From the NCBI GenBank assembly GCA_963969595.1, contig OZ018408.1:39184108-39248107 (forward strand): a stretch of DNA of 64,000 nucleotides. Direction: 5' to 3'. A program made the translations under genes and the position numbers. The notes beneath the pieces were generated by a model. It did not search any database. It was not told where the DNA came from and saw nothing but the letters and a program-made list of their open reading frames with translations. Origin of the DNA: Neckera pumila. Its lineage: Eukaryota; Streptophyta; Bryopsida; Hypnales; Neckeraceae. This document shows, in pieces, positions 1-9,494 of this stretch; position 1 is the first letter of the stretch; every line of letters begins with the position of its first letter.

Positions 1-1254
1 CAGACCTGGAACGCAGTAAAGCTGATAACGTCAAACTTTATGAGAAGATGCGGTTTGTACAGGATTATACAAATGATCGACCTGTCTCCCGGAACAAGAA
101 GGTGATCTTCTCCTTAGCTCATTCAATTTTTCTGCATTCCATTTCCAGGGCACAGTCGTATTCACTACCCCTTGTAACTTCTATGACTATGCTACAATGT
201 CCTCAGAACATTGAAATAGAACTCTTTTAATTTGATAGATCGTTTGATACACACAGAAGTATACCTGTTCATGAATTGCTGAATCCATAAAACTTATACC
301 TGTCTATCAGCGTGGGGAGGATTTGGAATTCGGAACGGGAGGTGATGTGGAGAGCAAATACAAGAAGATGTATGAAGATGACATCAATCCGTTCACAGCA
401 TTTTCAAAGAAGGTTGGTATACATTTGGTGATGAGCAATGACAAGTCCCACTTTCACCTTGGTTTTGCTTAAAAAACAGCGTGTTTTCACTTCTTGTGCA
501 TCTGTTAGTGCTCATGTGAGGTTTGTGGCTTTGAACTTACGATCATGACACTGATTCCGTTGTTGTATTATCTATGTGCAAATAATAAAAATAGGAGAAG
601 GAGCGGAGATACAAGGAGCTTGGACTTCGAGACAAGATCACACTTACCAGTGGCCGCTTCGTTCTAGGCAACAAGTAAAATCTATTATGCTTTTACGTGG
701 TTTTTTGCCCTGTAGTTTTCAAGTTGGATGGATGAATTTGGTACGGTTTGTTGAATTTCTGAGAGAATTTATGGAATCTTTTGCTTGGCAGATATGCTCG
801 GACGTTTATTTTCTTCTACTCCATTGCTCTTCATTTGCTCGTGTTCTCAAGTATGTACCGCTTTTCAAGCTTAAGTTACAGGTGTGTTTCGAACCTTCTC
901 CTCGCTTTACTTGTTGTTTATAGTTCGTTTAGATATATCTCGACATTTTGCATTTGCGCGATAATTCATATTTTGCAATAGTTACCGAAAGTCTTCTTTG
1001 ACAGCAAATAAGTTTTCCTCAAGTGATTTATTTTTTAATTCATAGTGAGGACGAATCCAGAGATTTCCTATTTTTGACTCACCCCTCCTTGTAACTGCCA
1101 CAGTGTCAGCTTTGCCCTACTGGAAGGCTAACTCTACTGTTGTTAAATGCCGTTGTTTCGTAACAGTGATATTAAATCCCGAGAGTTGGAGTACAAGATG
1201 GCGGCAGTTGAGAATATCAAAGACTTCTTGACAGCTAATGCGACGTTGGGGTGA
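1..1254 (+). CDS. CASP: CASP-like Golgi membrane protein, C-terminal exons (partial)
   Basis: This is the 3' end of a gene for CASP, the coiled-coil, tail-anchored Golgi protein related to the CUX1 splice product and implicated in Golgi vesicle tethering. Five exons join in phase: 1(or earlier)-101, 311-412, 595-674, 792-881 and 1167-1254, all with GT/AG borders; the acceptor before 595 has a poor pyrimidine tract. Diagnostic reading: LERSKADNVKLYEKM then RFVQDY (exon 1), DDINPFTAFSKK (exon 2), ERRYKELGLRDKITL then GRFVLGNK (exon 3), then KYARTFIFFYSIALHLLVF, the single C-terminal membrane segment (exon 4). This order matches the CASP C-terminal domain of plants and animals. Exon 5 adds a charged tail of about 30 residues ending NATLG and TGA at 1252-1254. 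The coiled-coil part lies upstream of the window. Short ORFs at 576-981 are only the exons read into introns. Family identity is from remembered motifs; exon borders are read from sequence. Confidence 0.88.
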
Positions 1255-1790
1255 ACATTATTGTTGTTTTTGCCTTGCTATACCGTAGTTCTGTCCACAG
1301 CTAGAGGCTCGTAGGAATTTCAGGGCTTTTTTTTTTCTGGCTACACTTTGGCGAGACGACCCCTCGATGTTGTAGAGGTTTTCAAATGATACCCTCGTAC
1401 CGAACGTGTCGCCCCAAAAACAAACCTGGCTTAGGATAGAGTGTGTATAACTGACAGTAAATAATTGTTCACGTCCTCTTTCGAGGATTGATCACCGAAA
1501 GGATGTGTTAGAAGGCTGGTCATGGAGAATGAGAAATTTGGAAACCAACCGGAGTTATTTTTCCTCGTTACTCATGAAGTAACCTAAGTTATCCACGTTC
1601 TTGGACTTATTTCTGAAAGGATATGCATATCAAGATTTATTCTTGAAGGGATATGTTACCGATACTCTTGGGTTAACTATGGAATAAGGCAACTCTTACG
1701 AATCCCATGGTACAACTAAAAATTAACCTCGACATTTGTGAAGTTCTTTATAAATGACTAAGGTAATTGACCCCATTATGGACACAACTT
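1255..1790. other. 3' flank of the CASP gene, no gene seen
   Basis: The stretch follows the CASP stop codon and presumably holds its 3' UTR. A T-run lies at about 1326-1336. No clear AATAAA signal, coding frame or inverted repeat was seen. Two copies of a short motif around GAAAGGATATG/GAAGGGATATG occur near 1615-1650. Confidence 0.4.
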
Positions 1791-1794
1791 TGGA

Positions 1795-1943
1795 TAAGGT
1801 AGTTTGCTCTAAAAGTGAACGTGTTCTAAATGTGAGTATGCGACCCCTATCTAGGAATGAGTGATATGGTGCTTGAAATATTTATTATTATCAATGATGA
1901 GTTAGGTAGATTTAAATGGTCACTTTAAGAACAGACTACTTTA
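1795..1943. mobile_element. Short inverted-repeat element, TAAGGTAGT family, copy 1
   Basis: The left end reads TAAGGTAGTTTGCTCTAAAA and the right end is its approximate reverse complement (TTTAAGAACAGACTACTTTA). The element is about 150 bp with no coding potential. A second, longer member with the same termini is at 51759-52114. The interior carries a separate repeated motif (CCCCTATCTAGGAATGAGTG, about 1845-1915) that recurs at 16035-16110 and 22340-22430. This is a MITE-like structure; no target-site duplication could be fixed. Confidence 0.55.
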
Positions 1944-2030
1944 AGCCCATTGTAAGCACAATTCTTTCTGTAAAGTACATATCACATGACACATGTACAT
2001 CACAAGAATTTTTATGCTTGCAACAGGCTT

Positions 2031-2390
2031 GTTCAAACTTGTGTCTAGAATGGGATTCATTACTTTAGTTTGAACCCATGTTGGCCATCGGCATGTAGTA
2101 ATTGAAGTGCTCTTGTGTATTATAAATAAAATTAAAAGTTAAATTAAAATAAATATTAATGTGTACTTTTATCTATGCATAGAATATACAATGATTTATC
2201 AAACTAAGTCAATGCTCAAAGTTGTGTCTAAAATGGGATCAAGTTCCTTAGATTGAACCTATGTTAGCTATTGGCATGTAGAAGTTAAAGTGTTCTTATG
2301 CATAGGAAATGAAAGTGAAAGTTAAATTAAAATAAAAAAAACAATGTGTACTTTTACCTATGCAGAGAATGTACAATGATTCACCAAACA
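2031..2390. repeat. Tandem duplication of a ~180-bp unit
   Basis: Two diverged direct copies lie head to tail, about 2031-2208 and 2213-2390. Both contain GTGTCTA.AATGGGAT, then TTGAACC.ATGTT, GGCATGTAG, AAAGTTAAATTAAAATAAA, GTGTACTTTTA and a closing ACAATGATT.A.CAAAC. No reading frame is shared, so this is non-coding repeat DNA. Confidence 0.7.
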
Positions 2391-2451
2391 TTACAAAAAA
2401 TGTGAGGCCTCAACAAGGTTGCTAAGCCTGTCCCCTATGGTGATATTTTGG

Positions 2452-2613
2452 AAAAAAAAAAAAAAAAAAAAAAAATTGAAAATTGAAAATTTGAAATGTG
2501 ACGTGGTCGCATTTTGACCACGTCAGTGCTGTCAGTACTACATCAGCGCCACGTCATATTGAAAATATTTTTAATATTTTTTTTTGAAAAAACAATGTAA
2601 TATTTTTTTTCAA

Positions 2614-2660
<47 letters not shown>
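2452..2660. repeat. Poly-A run, ACGT hairpin and TTA microsatellite
   Basis: Three simple features are packed together: a 24-base A run (2452-2475), a hairpin with perfect 10-base arms TGACGTGGTC / GACCACGTCA (2499-2525, 7-base loop), and an (ATT)n tract of 47 bases (2614-2660). GCCACGTCAT at 2551-2560 repeats the ACGT core. The AT-rich, poly-A bordered layout suggests a decayed transposon end. Confidence 0.7.
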
Positions 2661-2661
<1 letters not shown>

Positions 2662-3754
2662 TTCTGTAATTGCACCCTGCAGGTGCCAAAAATCACACAC
2701 TTGCAGTCTTGTTGAGTCCTGAAATTTTTTGTAATGCTAAGTCAATGTTAGGGACCTTTGTATTTATAAAGCCATAGCACAAGAATGAATGAAGAAAAAG
2801 TGAAAGCATTAATACAAAAGTTGTTGTATGTGAGGCACTCTACACTTCTACAAGAATTTGAAGCAAAATGTAATCACAATAAAGAAATTAATGAATCTCA
2901 AAGTTTGCAACCCCATAGACTCAATTATGGCCTTCTCTCCTAAAAGCATTATAACAAATTTTGAAAACGCTTTTTCATTACCACAAAATTAGTCACATAC
3001 CTTGGTATGCCTTTATACATAGTCTATAACATCCACCTTTAGTGAAATTAACCTTTATACATTTGAAATTTATTTAGAACTTTAAAAATGCATTTAATAC
3101 TTGTATAAATGAAATTTAAAGACTTTAGATTGAATCAATGGTATAGGATATTCTTAATAATCCTAAAGAATCTATAAGTTGCCTATAAGCTGTTGTTAGA
3201 TTGAAATTATAATGTTTTTGATATAAGTGTCATTAAAAAACCTCTAATAATTAGTTATATACATATATGTATTGTCTGTGTGTGTGTTTTTTCAATAATG
3301 CTTCTACTTTTTACTATTGACACTCAACAATGATGCTAGTGCCCAAAAATGTCAATTCCCTTGACACATTTAATTATATCTAACTATCTTTAGTCTTCTT
3401 ATACTTGTATCAAAAATAATCTCAAACAATAAAACAATGTAACATATATTTTTAAACACTTATATAGCATGAATTTGATTGATAGAGCTCTTTAAAATAT
3501 CTTAACAAATATAGTACAAAAAATAACATACAACAAGTTTGTACAAAAAAATATTATGTTGTTTTAGGATACAGTAGAATATTTCAATGTAGCTTGACCC
3601 CACTGCCATGTAATCGGTACTTAGGACATAAAAATAATAATAATAATAAAAGTATGACTTATAATTACTATCACTCTAGAAAGGTAAAATAGAATGCTAT
3701 AAGTTTATCATGTTATTCAAAAATTACCTAGAATCTTGAATATGGGTTGTTGCA
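2661..3754. other. AT-rich intergenic DNA, no gene seen
   Basis: No coding frame of note, inverted repeat or RNA gene was recognised. Short A+T runs and an (AAT)n stretch near 3633-3650 are the only structures. A TGTGTGTGTG run lies near 3279-3288. Confidence 0.4.
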
Positions 3755-4250
3755 AGAATTACCTTCCGTTTTTGTTCTACTTTGGCTGTTTTCAGTCAAT
3801 TTTTTGGGGAGTACTATAAAAATAGAAAAGTATTTTTAAAATAATATGAAAAATAATAAAATATGAGATTTGTATACACCTGTAAGAAGAAGGTACCCTA
3901 TAAAGGAAAAGCCAAAAAAAATTCTCTAAGTAGGAGAACTAGAAAAGTGCAGAATCACCAGAAAATACATACTTTGACATTTTAATTTGTAAAAAATAGG
4001 AAAAATAATTTTTAAAAAAATGCCATTTGAGAAGACTTCATGGTAAAGAGATTTAACCAAAAAAACAAACTTGAAACTATCTTTAATGTTCAGAATTGCG
4101 TACGCAAGGGAGCCTTCTTTACATGGACGTAGAGGATATAAAATAAAATATTTTTTAATGCCCCTTGGTAAACACATGAATTTCTACAATGGAAATAGAC
4201 CATAGAAATTTCAACTCCAAATCATTAAATTTGGGGACTCCTTACATAGT
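3755..4250 (+). repeat. Dispersed repeat, copy 1 (partner at 49990-50530)
   Basis: This shares a colinear series of blocks with 49990-50530 in the same orientation: GATTGCAAGAA-like start, AATTTTTTG.GGAGTACT, AAAATTCTCTAA.TAGGA, AACTA.AAAAGTGCA.AATC and TTTAATTTGTAAAAAATAG. The blocks keep order and spacing, so the two are copies of one element. No frame is conserved. The family is not recognised. Confidence 0.6.
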
Positions 4251-4419
4251 AAAAAACCCTAAAATTCAAAACGTGACATATTAGTTTAAATGATTTTTAA
4301 ACATAAAATGATTTTTGAAAATTTCTGAAATATATAAGATATGATTAAATTCAGAAGAAGAATCTCCAATAAAAATTTCAAGTTTATGCGAGTCAAGCTT
4401 CAAAAGTTATTGCAAAAGG

Positions 4420-4767
4420 AAGCTGCAACACTCCTTTTGTGACAATGTTTTTAGTACTTTGCAATACCCGTCTTTCTTGCAATCACCCATATTCCAATAG
4501 CAAAGATCTAAAAAAATTCAAGCTGCAAACATCCACCAATAATTTGCAAAAGCGGTAGATTCATAGTGGCAAATTCATGAAGCATTAACATTTACTAAAA
4601 AGTGGTTGAGTTCGGATAAGGATTAGCCTCATATAGCAAATCATGAAATTAGGCACCATATAAGGGTGGCATTTTTCATAGGTACAATAAAGTCTAGTGA
4701 TGGGTAAGGGTGATTGCAAGAAACACTTGTATTATTTGTTGCGTTTTGTAATAATCACTACAAGAAA
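4420..4767. repeat. Diverged foldback with a CACTACAAGAAA end
   Basis: TTTCTTGCAATCACCC near 4473 is mirrored by GGGTGATTGCAAGAAA near 4707, giving inverted arms around a ~220-base centre. At 4756-4767 the sequence CACTACAAGAAA matches the usual terminus of plant CACTA (En/Spm) transposons. The other terminus was not found. Confidence 0.45.
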
Positions 4768-5473
4768 CCCATGTTTTAGGTGACAAGCCCTGATTTTTCT
4801 TGACAGATTTTAGTAGACATTCAATGCAATAAACCCATGTTTTTTGTCAACAAAAACGTCCAACTAACATCAATGTTGACATAAAAAACTATTCTTAGAA
4901 AGATAAATAGATTTTCTATCTTCAAAAAAAAATTTCATAAATAGGATCCTACTCAAACTTTCATTTGTCTCCATAGGGATAACAATCCTATAGGGGTTAA
5001 AACATGAGCACGAATGGAGAAGGAAGGCATGCCATTTATTAGAATGGGACCACCACTTTGAATATTCATAATTACTTTTGTAGTGTTAAAAATGCATACT
5101 AAAATATCCCAAATAACTGTTTTTGGTGAGTATACATAATGACATTTATTCAATGACTTCTTTCATTGGAAAGTTTCTTTATCATCCATGGTTTTCTTCA
5201 TCATTGTATTACAATATCTAATACATAATGTAGGGTAAGTCCCATATCTTTTTGCCATTTTGAATTTTTTATTTTATTTGAAACTATGCTACCACTAGTT
5301 GGCTTGAGCACTAGAGGATTGAGGCTAGGGTCCTACAATAAAATATTCTCCAATGGTTGTGGTTCTTATGTTAGGAGAAAAGAAATATTTTTCCCTCCAA
5401 AAACTTGTTTGTATGGTGAAAACTCCCTAATTATATCCATTCCGGACAAATAGACTTCTATTGAAAGTATCCC
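4768..5473. other. AT-rich intergenic DNA, no gene seen
   Basis: ATAAACCCATGTTTTTTGTC near 4828 repeats the GAAACCCATGTTTTAGGTG just upstream, so the CACTA-like end may extend here. No protein similarity was recognised. Confidence 0.35.
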
Positions 5474-5866
5474 TCAAAGTGCAATCAAATTGATACCTTC
5501 ACTTATTTGCAATTGGTTGACTCTTGGTTTTCTAGATTTTGGTTTTGTAATCAGGCTACATGATTGTTTCAAGGACCTAAGGAATTTCCACTTTGAAAAT
5601 TCATAGTTATTACATGTCTCGTCCAAAAATTCTAACTTTTTTTTTGAAAATTCATGATTTTCAATTTCTAATATTAACTACAAAAAATGTTGTTTTTTTT
5701 TTTGAAAAAGGTGCTTCTATTTATGCTGAATTGCTTATTTTGATGGTTTTGGATGTTTTCACCTTAGCTTGAATGAAGAAATCATAATGGATTTTACTCC
5801 ACCATGCCAACTCTACTACCTCAGCATCCCAATCTTTTCGATTCCAGCAATGACCCTGAGGGCTTG
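5474..5866 (+). repeat. Upstream copy of the psaD 5' flank duplication
   Basis: This is the distal copy of a direct repeat whose proximal copy is 6106-6480. Shared blocks run in order: TCAAAGT.CAAT.AAATTGA, TTGCAATTGGTTGACTCTT, TTTCCACTT.GAAAATTCAT, TGAAAAAGGTGC, GATGAAGAAATCAT-like, ACTC.ACC.TGCCAACTCT and CAGCATCCCAATC. Both copies stop at a GCTTG. The distal copy is AT-richer and carries transitions, as expected for the unselected copy. Confidence 0.8.
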
Positions 5867-6105
5867 CATAACATTATTAAGCTTCACTAGGGGGGTTCCC
5901 TTTTGCTCCCCCCAAAACAGGAGCCCCCAAACGAATTACATGACAGCACTAACAGCATGCCGGGATCCTAAGCCAATCAAATTACCAATCTTTTAATTTA
6001 AGTCTCCCCCTGGGCGTATAGGGGGTAATAATACCTCCACCTGGGGGGAGGTATGAGACCCGGTTAACAATGTTATGTGGAATGCGAGCATCTCTCTAAA
6101 AAGTC
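5867..6105. other. Spacer between the psaD upstream copies
   Basis: The spacer holds G/C runs (AGGGGGGTTCCC, GCTCCCCCC, GGGGGGAGG) and a pair of related palindromic stretches around 6001-6060. It is absent downstream of the second copy, so it was either inserted or lies at the duplication junction. No gene. Confidence 0.4.
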
Positions 6106-6480
6106 TCAAAGTACAATTAAATTGATACCTTAATTAATTGCAATTGGTTGACTCTTAATTCTTTAAATTTATACTGTATGACAATTTTAGCGGCCTAGGG
6201 AGTTTCCACTTCGAAAATTCATAGTAATTACATATTTTGTCCAAAAATTCTAATTTTTTTTTTAAGAATTAATGGTTTTCAATTGCTAATACTAAAAAAA
6301 TGAGTTTTATTTCTTGAAAAAGGTGCCTCCAACTATGCTGAATTGTTTATTTTGATTGTTTTCACCTTTGTTTGGATGAAGAAATCATGTGGATTCATTC
6401 TGCTCCACCGTGCCAACTCTGCCACCTCATCAGCATCCCAATCCTTGATTCGCATTCCCAGCGGCCACCCCGAGCGCTTG
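6106..6480 (+). repeat. Proximal copy of the psaD 5' flank duplication
   Basis: This direct repeat of 5474-5866 ends about 250 bp upstream of the psaD start codon. It runs straight into the GC-richer psaD promoter at 6481. Distal promoter sequence of psaD therefore exists twice. Confidence 0.8.
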
Positions 6481-6732
6481 GAGGCCGGCCAGGCTGAAAA
6501 GCGAGTCCGCCTTATCCATGGTCCTCCTCTCACACAGCCGCAAACAATCGCCAACCCAACCCCAGGCAACCCACAATCCCATTCTAGCTCATTCGCATTC
6601 ACTTCTTCTTCTTTCCGATTTCCATCTCTTCCGTTTTGCAATTCCGATTTTCAATTTCAGGTTCCGTTTCTAAAACTCTAAGTTAGTTTCGATTCGCTTC
6701 CCAACGACTGAGGGGCAACTTGCAAAGCAACA
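6481..6732 (+). promoter_or_regulatory. Putative psaD promoter and 5' UTR, TATA-less
   Basis: CTTATC at 6511-6516 is an I-box core (GATAAG) on the minus strand, an element common in light-regulated photosynthesis genes. No TATA box is visible between 6520 and 6732; instead there are pyrimidine-rich stretches (CTTCTTCTTCTTTCC near 6601) of the kind seen at initiator-driven, TATA-less photosynthesis promoters. The transcription start is not determined. Confidence 0.4.
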
Positions 6733-8753
6733 ATGGCGGCCCTCGCGTCCACTTCCGCCTTGGCCATCGCCACAGCGCCTTCGTCGCTCAACGGCGCCTC
6801 ACACGCGCGCTCGTCCTCCGCTTCTCTCAAGCTCTCCGCTTTCCAGGTATGGAAGGTCACCCGTGGTAGCTCTTTCTTTACAGCTTTGGGGGGAGCGAAT
6901 TGGCGATGGGTTCAGTTTGTTTGGGCAATTTGGAGCTCGTTGCTTTGTGGGGAAGATCGTTGGGTTTGGTTGAAGATTAACCCATTTGCTGTAACTTTAG
7001 TCTGGGGATGTTTTGTACTCCTTGTTATTTGTGGTTGTTGGGTGAGTAGCTTGTATCTTGCTGGAGGTTTTGGTATCTGTATGTGGGGGTGAATTCTCCC
7101 TTAAAGAACGTTTGCAACGATATCGATATTGTATTTTTTATCACTTTTTTTTTTTTGGGTGACATGATGATGACCGAAATTGTGTGTAGACATGATATTC
7201 CTTTTCGAACTGCATCTGGTTTGTTTGGTTTTGTATTGAATCTTGGATTGTCTTATGGTACAAGAAGAAGGGTGCCAAGTTGTTTTAGGGGTTGATATGG
7301 AGAAGTGATTCTGTATTTTGATTTTCCTTGATTTTCTACGCAGGGGCAGAGAGTGGCCGCCGTGAGCAATGGCGCCCGTGTGACAATGGCCAAAGAAACC
7401 GAAACCGAAACCGAGACTCCCAAGGGTTTCACTCCCCCAGCCTTGAAGGCCGACACCCCGGCGCCCATTTTCGGTGGCAGCACCGGGGGTCTTTTGCGCA
7501 AGGCGCAGGTGGAGGAGTTTTACGTCATTACGTGGGAGTCTCCCAAGGAGCAGATCTTCGAGATGCCCACCGGTATGATGCTTTCTCTTTCGGAATTACT
7601 CCTCTCTTTTGTATGCAAATTCTAGAAGGGGGTCTGTCGGTCTGTGCACGCTGGTGAATAACATTCGAAGAAATTTCATAAGCAATTAGGCGCCTTGACA
7701 CTTTGTTTCTGTTTTCACTACAATTCAACGCTTGGGGAATTTTTGTTTTTGCATCATGTGCATAATATCCATAGCTTGTGCCCGTAAGGTATTCTTATGT
7801 ATATAATACCTTACTGGCACAAGCTATGGATATCTTGATAAGTCTGTGGCTTATGGATGGTCAATATTGGGATGGGATTGGAACTCATGGTCGACATCTG
7901 CAGTATTTTTTTCTTCCTGTGTTAACCAGACAGTGCGCATTATGTTTTATTCTGCATAATATGTCTTTGACTTTGAAAATCTGGTGCTTTATTGGAGTAC
8001 CATTCAGTTTAGGTTGGAAGCTTTTTCTGATCAGACGTTCTTAACATATGTGGAATATGACGAATAACTCATATAATGTGTTGTTCTGTGTAGTATGGCT
8101 TGGATACTTGGAAATCTTATGCATAATTGGACATCGTTGAGTTTAGGTTGGAATGTGTTTTTCGTCGTTAGATGGTGCTTGTAATGGATCTGGAATCAGA
8201 GACCTGATATCATGCGTTGTTCTGCATAACTTACATTACGTAGTTTTGACACTCGAAATTCTTACGCTCTTTTGACGTCGTTGAGTTTAGGTTGGAAACG
8301 TTTTTGAAGTTCATCAGATGCTGTTTTGGAATTCGATCATGCTCCACATCATCAGATGCTGTTTTCTTCTGATATTTGAAAAACTTTACGCTGGAAGTTG
8401 ACGTCTTTGAGTTCAGGTTGGAAAGTCCTGTACTTTTGCTGTTAACAAGTATGGAAATCTCCTATCCAGGTGGCGCTGCGATCATGAGGAACGGCCCCAA
8501 CCTCCTGAAGTTGGCGAGGAAGGAGCAGTGCCTGGCTCTGGGTTCCAAGCTGAGGACCAAGTTCAAAATCCAATACCAATTCTACCGCGTCTTCCCCAAC
8601 GGCGAGGTTCAGTACCTCCACCCCAAGGACGGCGTGTACCCGGAGAAGGTGAACGCAGGAAGAACCGCCGTGGGAGTCAACAACAGGACCATCGGACAGA
8701 ATGTCAACCCTGCAGAGATCAAGTTCGCCGGAAAGCCTGCCTACGATTTGTAG
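6733..8753 (+). CDS. psaD: Photosystem I reaction centre subunit II, chloroplast precursor
   Basis: PsaD is the stromal photosystem I subunit that docks ferredoxin. Exons 6733-6846, 7344-7572 and 8470-8753 give 208 codons plus TAG, the usual precursor length; introns are GT-AG, in phases 0 and 1. The first ~50 residues are an Ala/Ser-rich transit peptide ([19 protein letters not shown]). An acidic ETETETET stretch precedes the conserved core: [66 protein letters not shown], then [20 protein letters not shown] and the [10 protein letters not shown] region, ending KPAYDL. The join across intron 2 (ACC G|GT GGC) restores PTGGAAIMR. Exons are clearly GC-richer than flanks. Angiosperm psaD is generally a single exon as far as I know, so two introns are notable. 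No frameshift or missing residue was seen, so the gene appears intact. Confidence 0.97.
7766..7832. repeat. Hairpin in psaD intron 2
   Basis: Arms of 28 bases (7766-7793 and 7805-7832) pair with a single mismatch around an 11-base loop; each arm contains CATAGCTTGTGCC or its complement. It lies about 190 bases after the intron 2 donor. It could be a tiny foldback element or a structured intron segment. Confidence 0.8.
7999..8430 (+). repeat. Four-unit degenerate tandem repeat in psaD intron 2
   Basis: The motif GTTGAGTTTAGGTTGGAA recurs at about 8001, 8135, 8279 and 8406 with spacings near 127-144 bases. Accompanying blocks also recur (GTTGTTCTG..TA, TTGACGTC.TTGAG, ATCAGATGCTGTTTT twice). 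The last unit ends about 40 bases before the exon 3 acceptor. The array makes up roughly half of intron 2. Confidence 0.7.
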
Positions 8754-9494
8754 AGTCTCACTGTTGTTTTAGAGCGCGCATCCTTATTGTTATTGTATAG
8801 TCAATTTGTGAATGTAACCAAGTTTCCCAAGCCCATGATTTACTCTTGTTTTGAATCTGGTATCAAAGGGATGTATTGGAATCAAACTCTTGTCTAGTTG
8901 TTGCCATGTTTGAGTGTTGTGACAAGGATTTGTCTGTGACATTGAGGGGTTCATTGGATGAATTACAGTGGCTCTCATAAGTATTCATACTCTTCACAAT
9001 TGCTACAACTAATTGAGAAATTAGATTTTCTTTAAAATGAATTTTGGACATATTGAAGTTCAATTACCCTACGTGAAGGTCAGATTTGGCATAATCAAGT
9101 CATTTATATACTCCTTGAACCCTTGAGGATTTGATGTGGAAATTCAATTTTGGCACATAAGTGTCCAATCAGACCTTTATGTGGACCCTTTGAAGATTTG
9201 AAGATTTGAAGATTTGATGTAGAAATTCAATTACGGCATGTAAGTGTCAAATGAAACCTTAATGTTTGGTAACATGCTTGTATAAAATGGTTTCAAAAAA
9301 AAATTTAACAATGTTTTAATTTTTTGAATTTAACGATATAATTTCTTAATAAAGAAAACTTTTAATATATGAAATGTTTTTTTAAGATTCTTTAGTAAGT
9401 GAAATAACAATTTTCTTAGAATTTTTAAGGAAGAACCTTCTGAACTTTGAATTTTATTGAGTGAAATACTCTTGACTGAAATATGACTCCAAAC
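8754..9494. other. psaD 3' flank and repeat-derived DNA
   Basis: The first ~150 bases are the likely psaD 3' UTR (TTATTGTTATTGTATAG). Farther on, GAAGATTT units are repeated at 9192-9217. The segment TGTGGAAATTCAATTTTGGC (about 9135) recurs as GTGGAAATTCAACTTTGGC near 9943 inside the next foldback, linking this flank to that repeat family. No gene. Confidence 0.45.
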
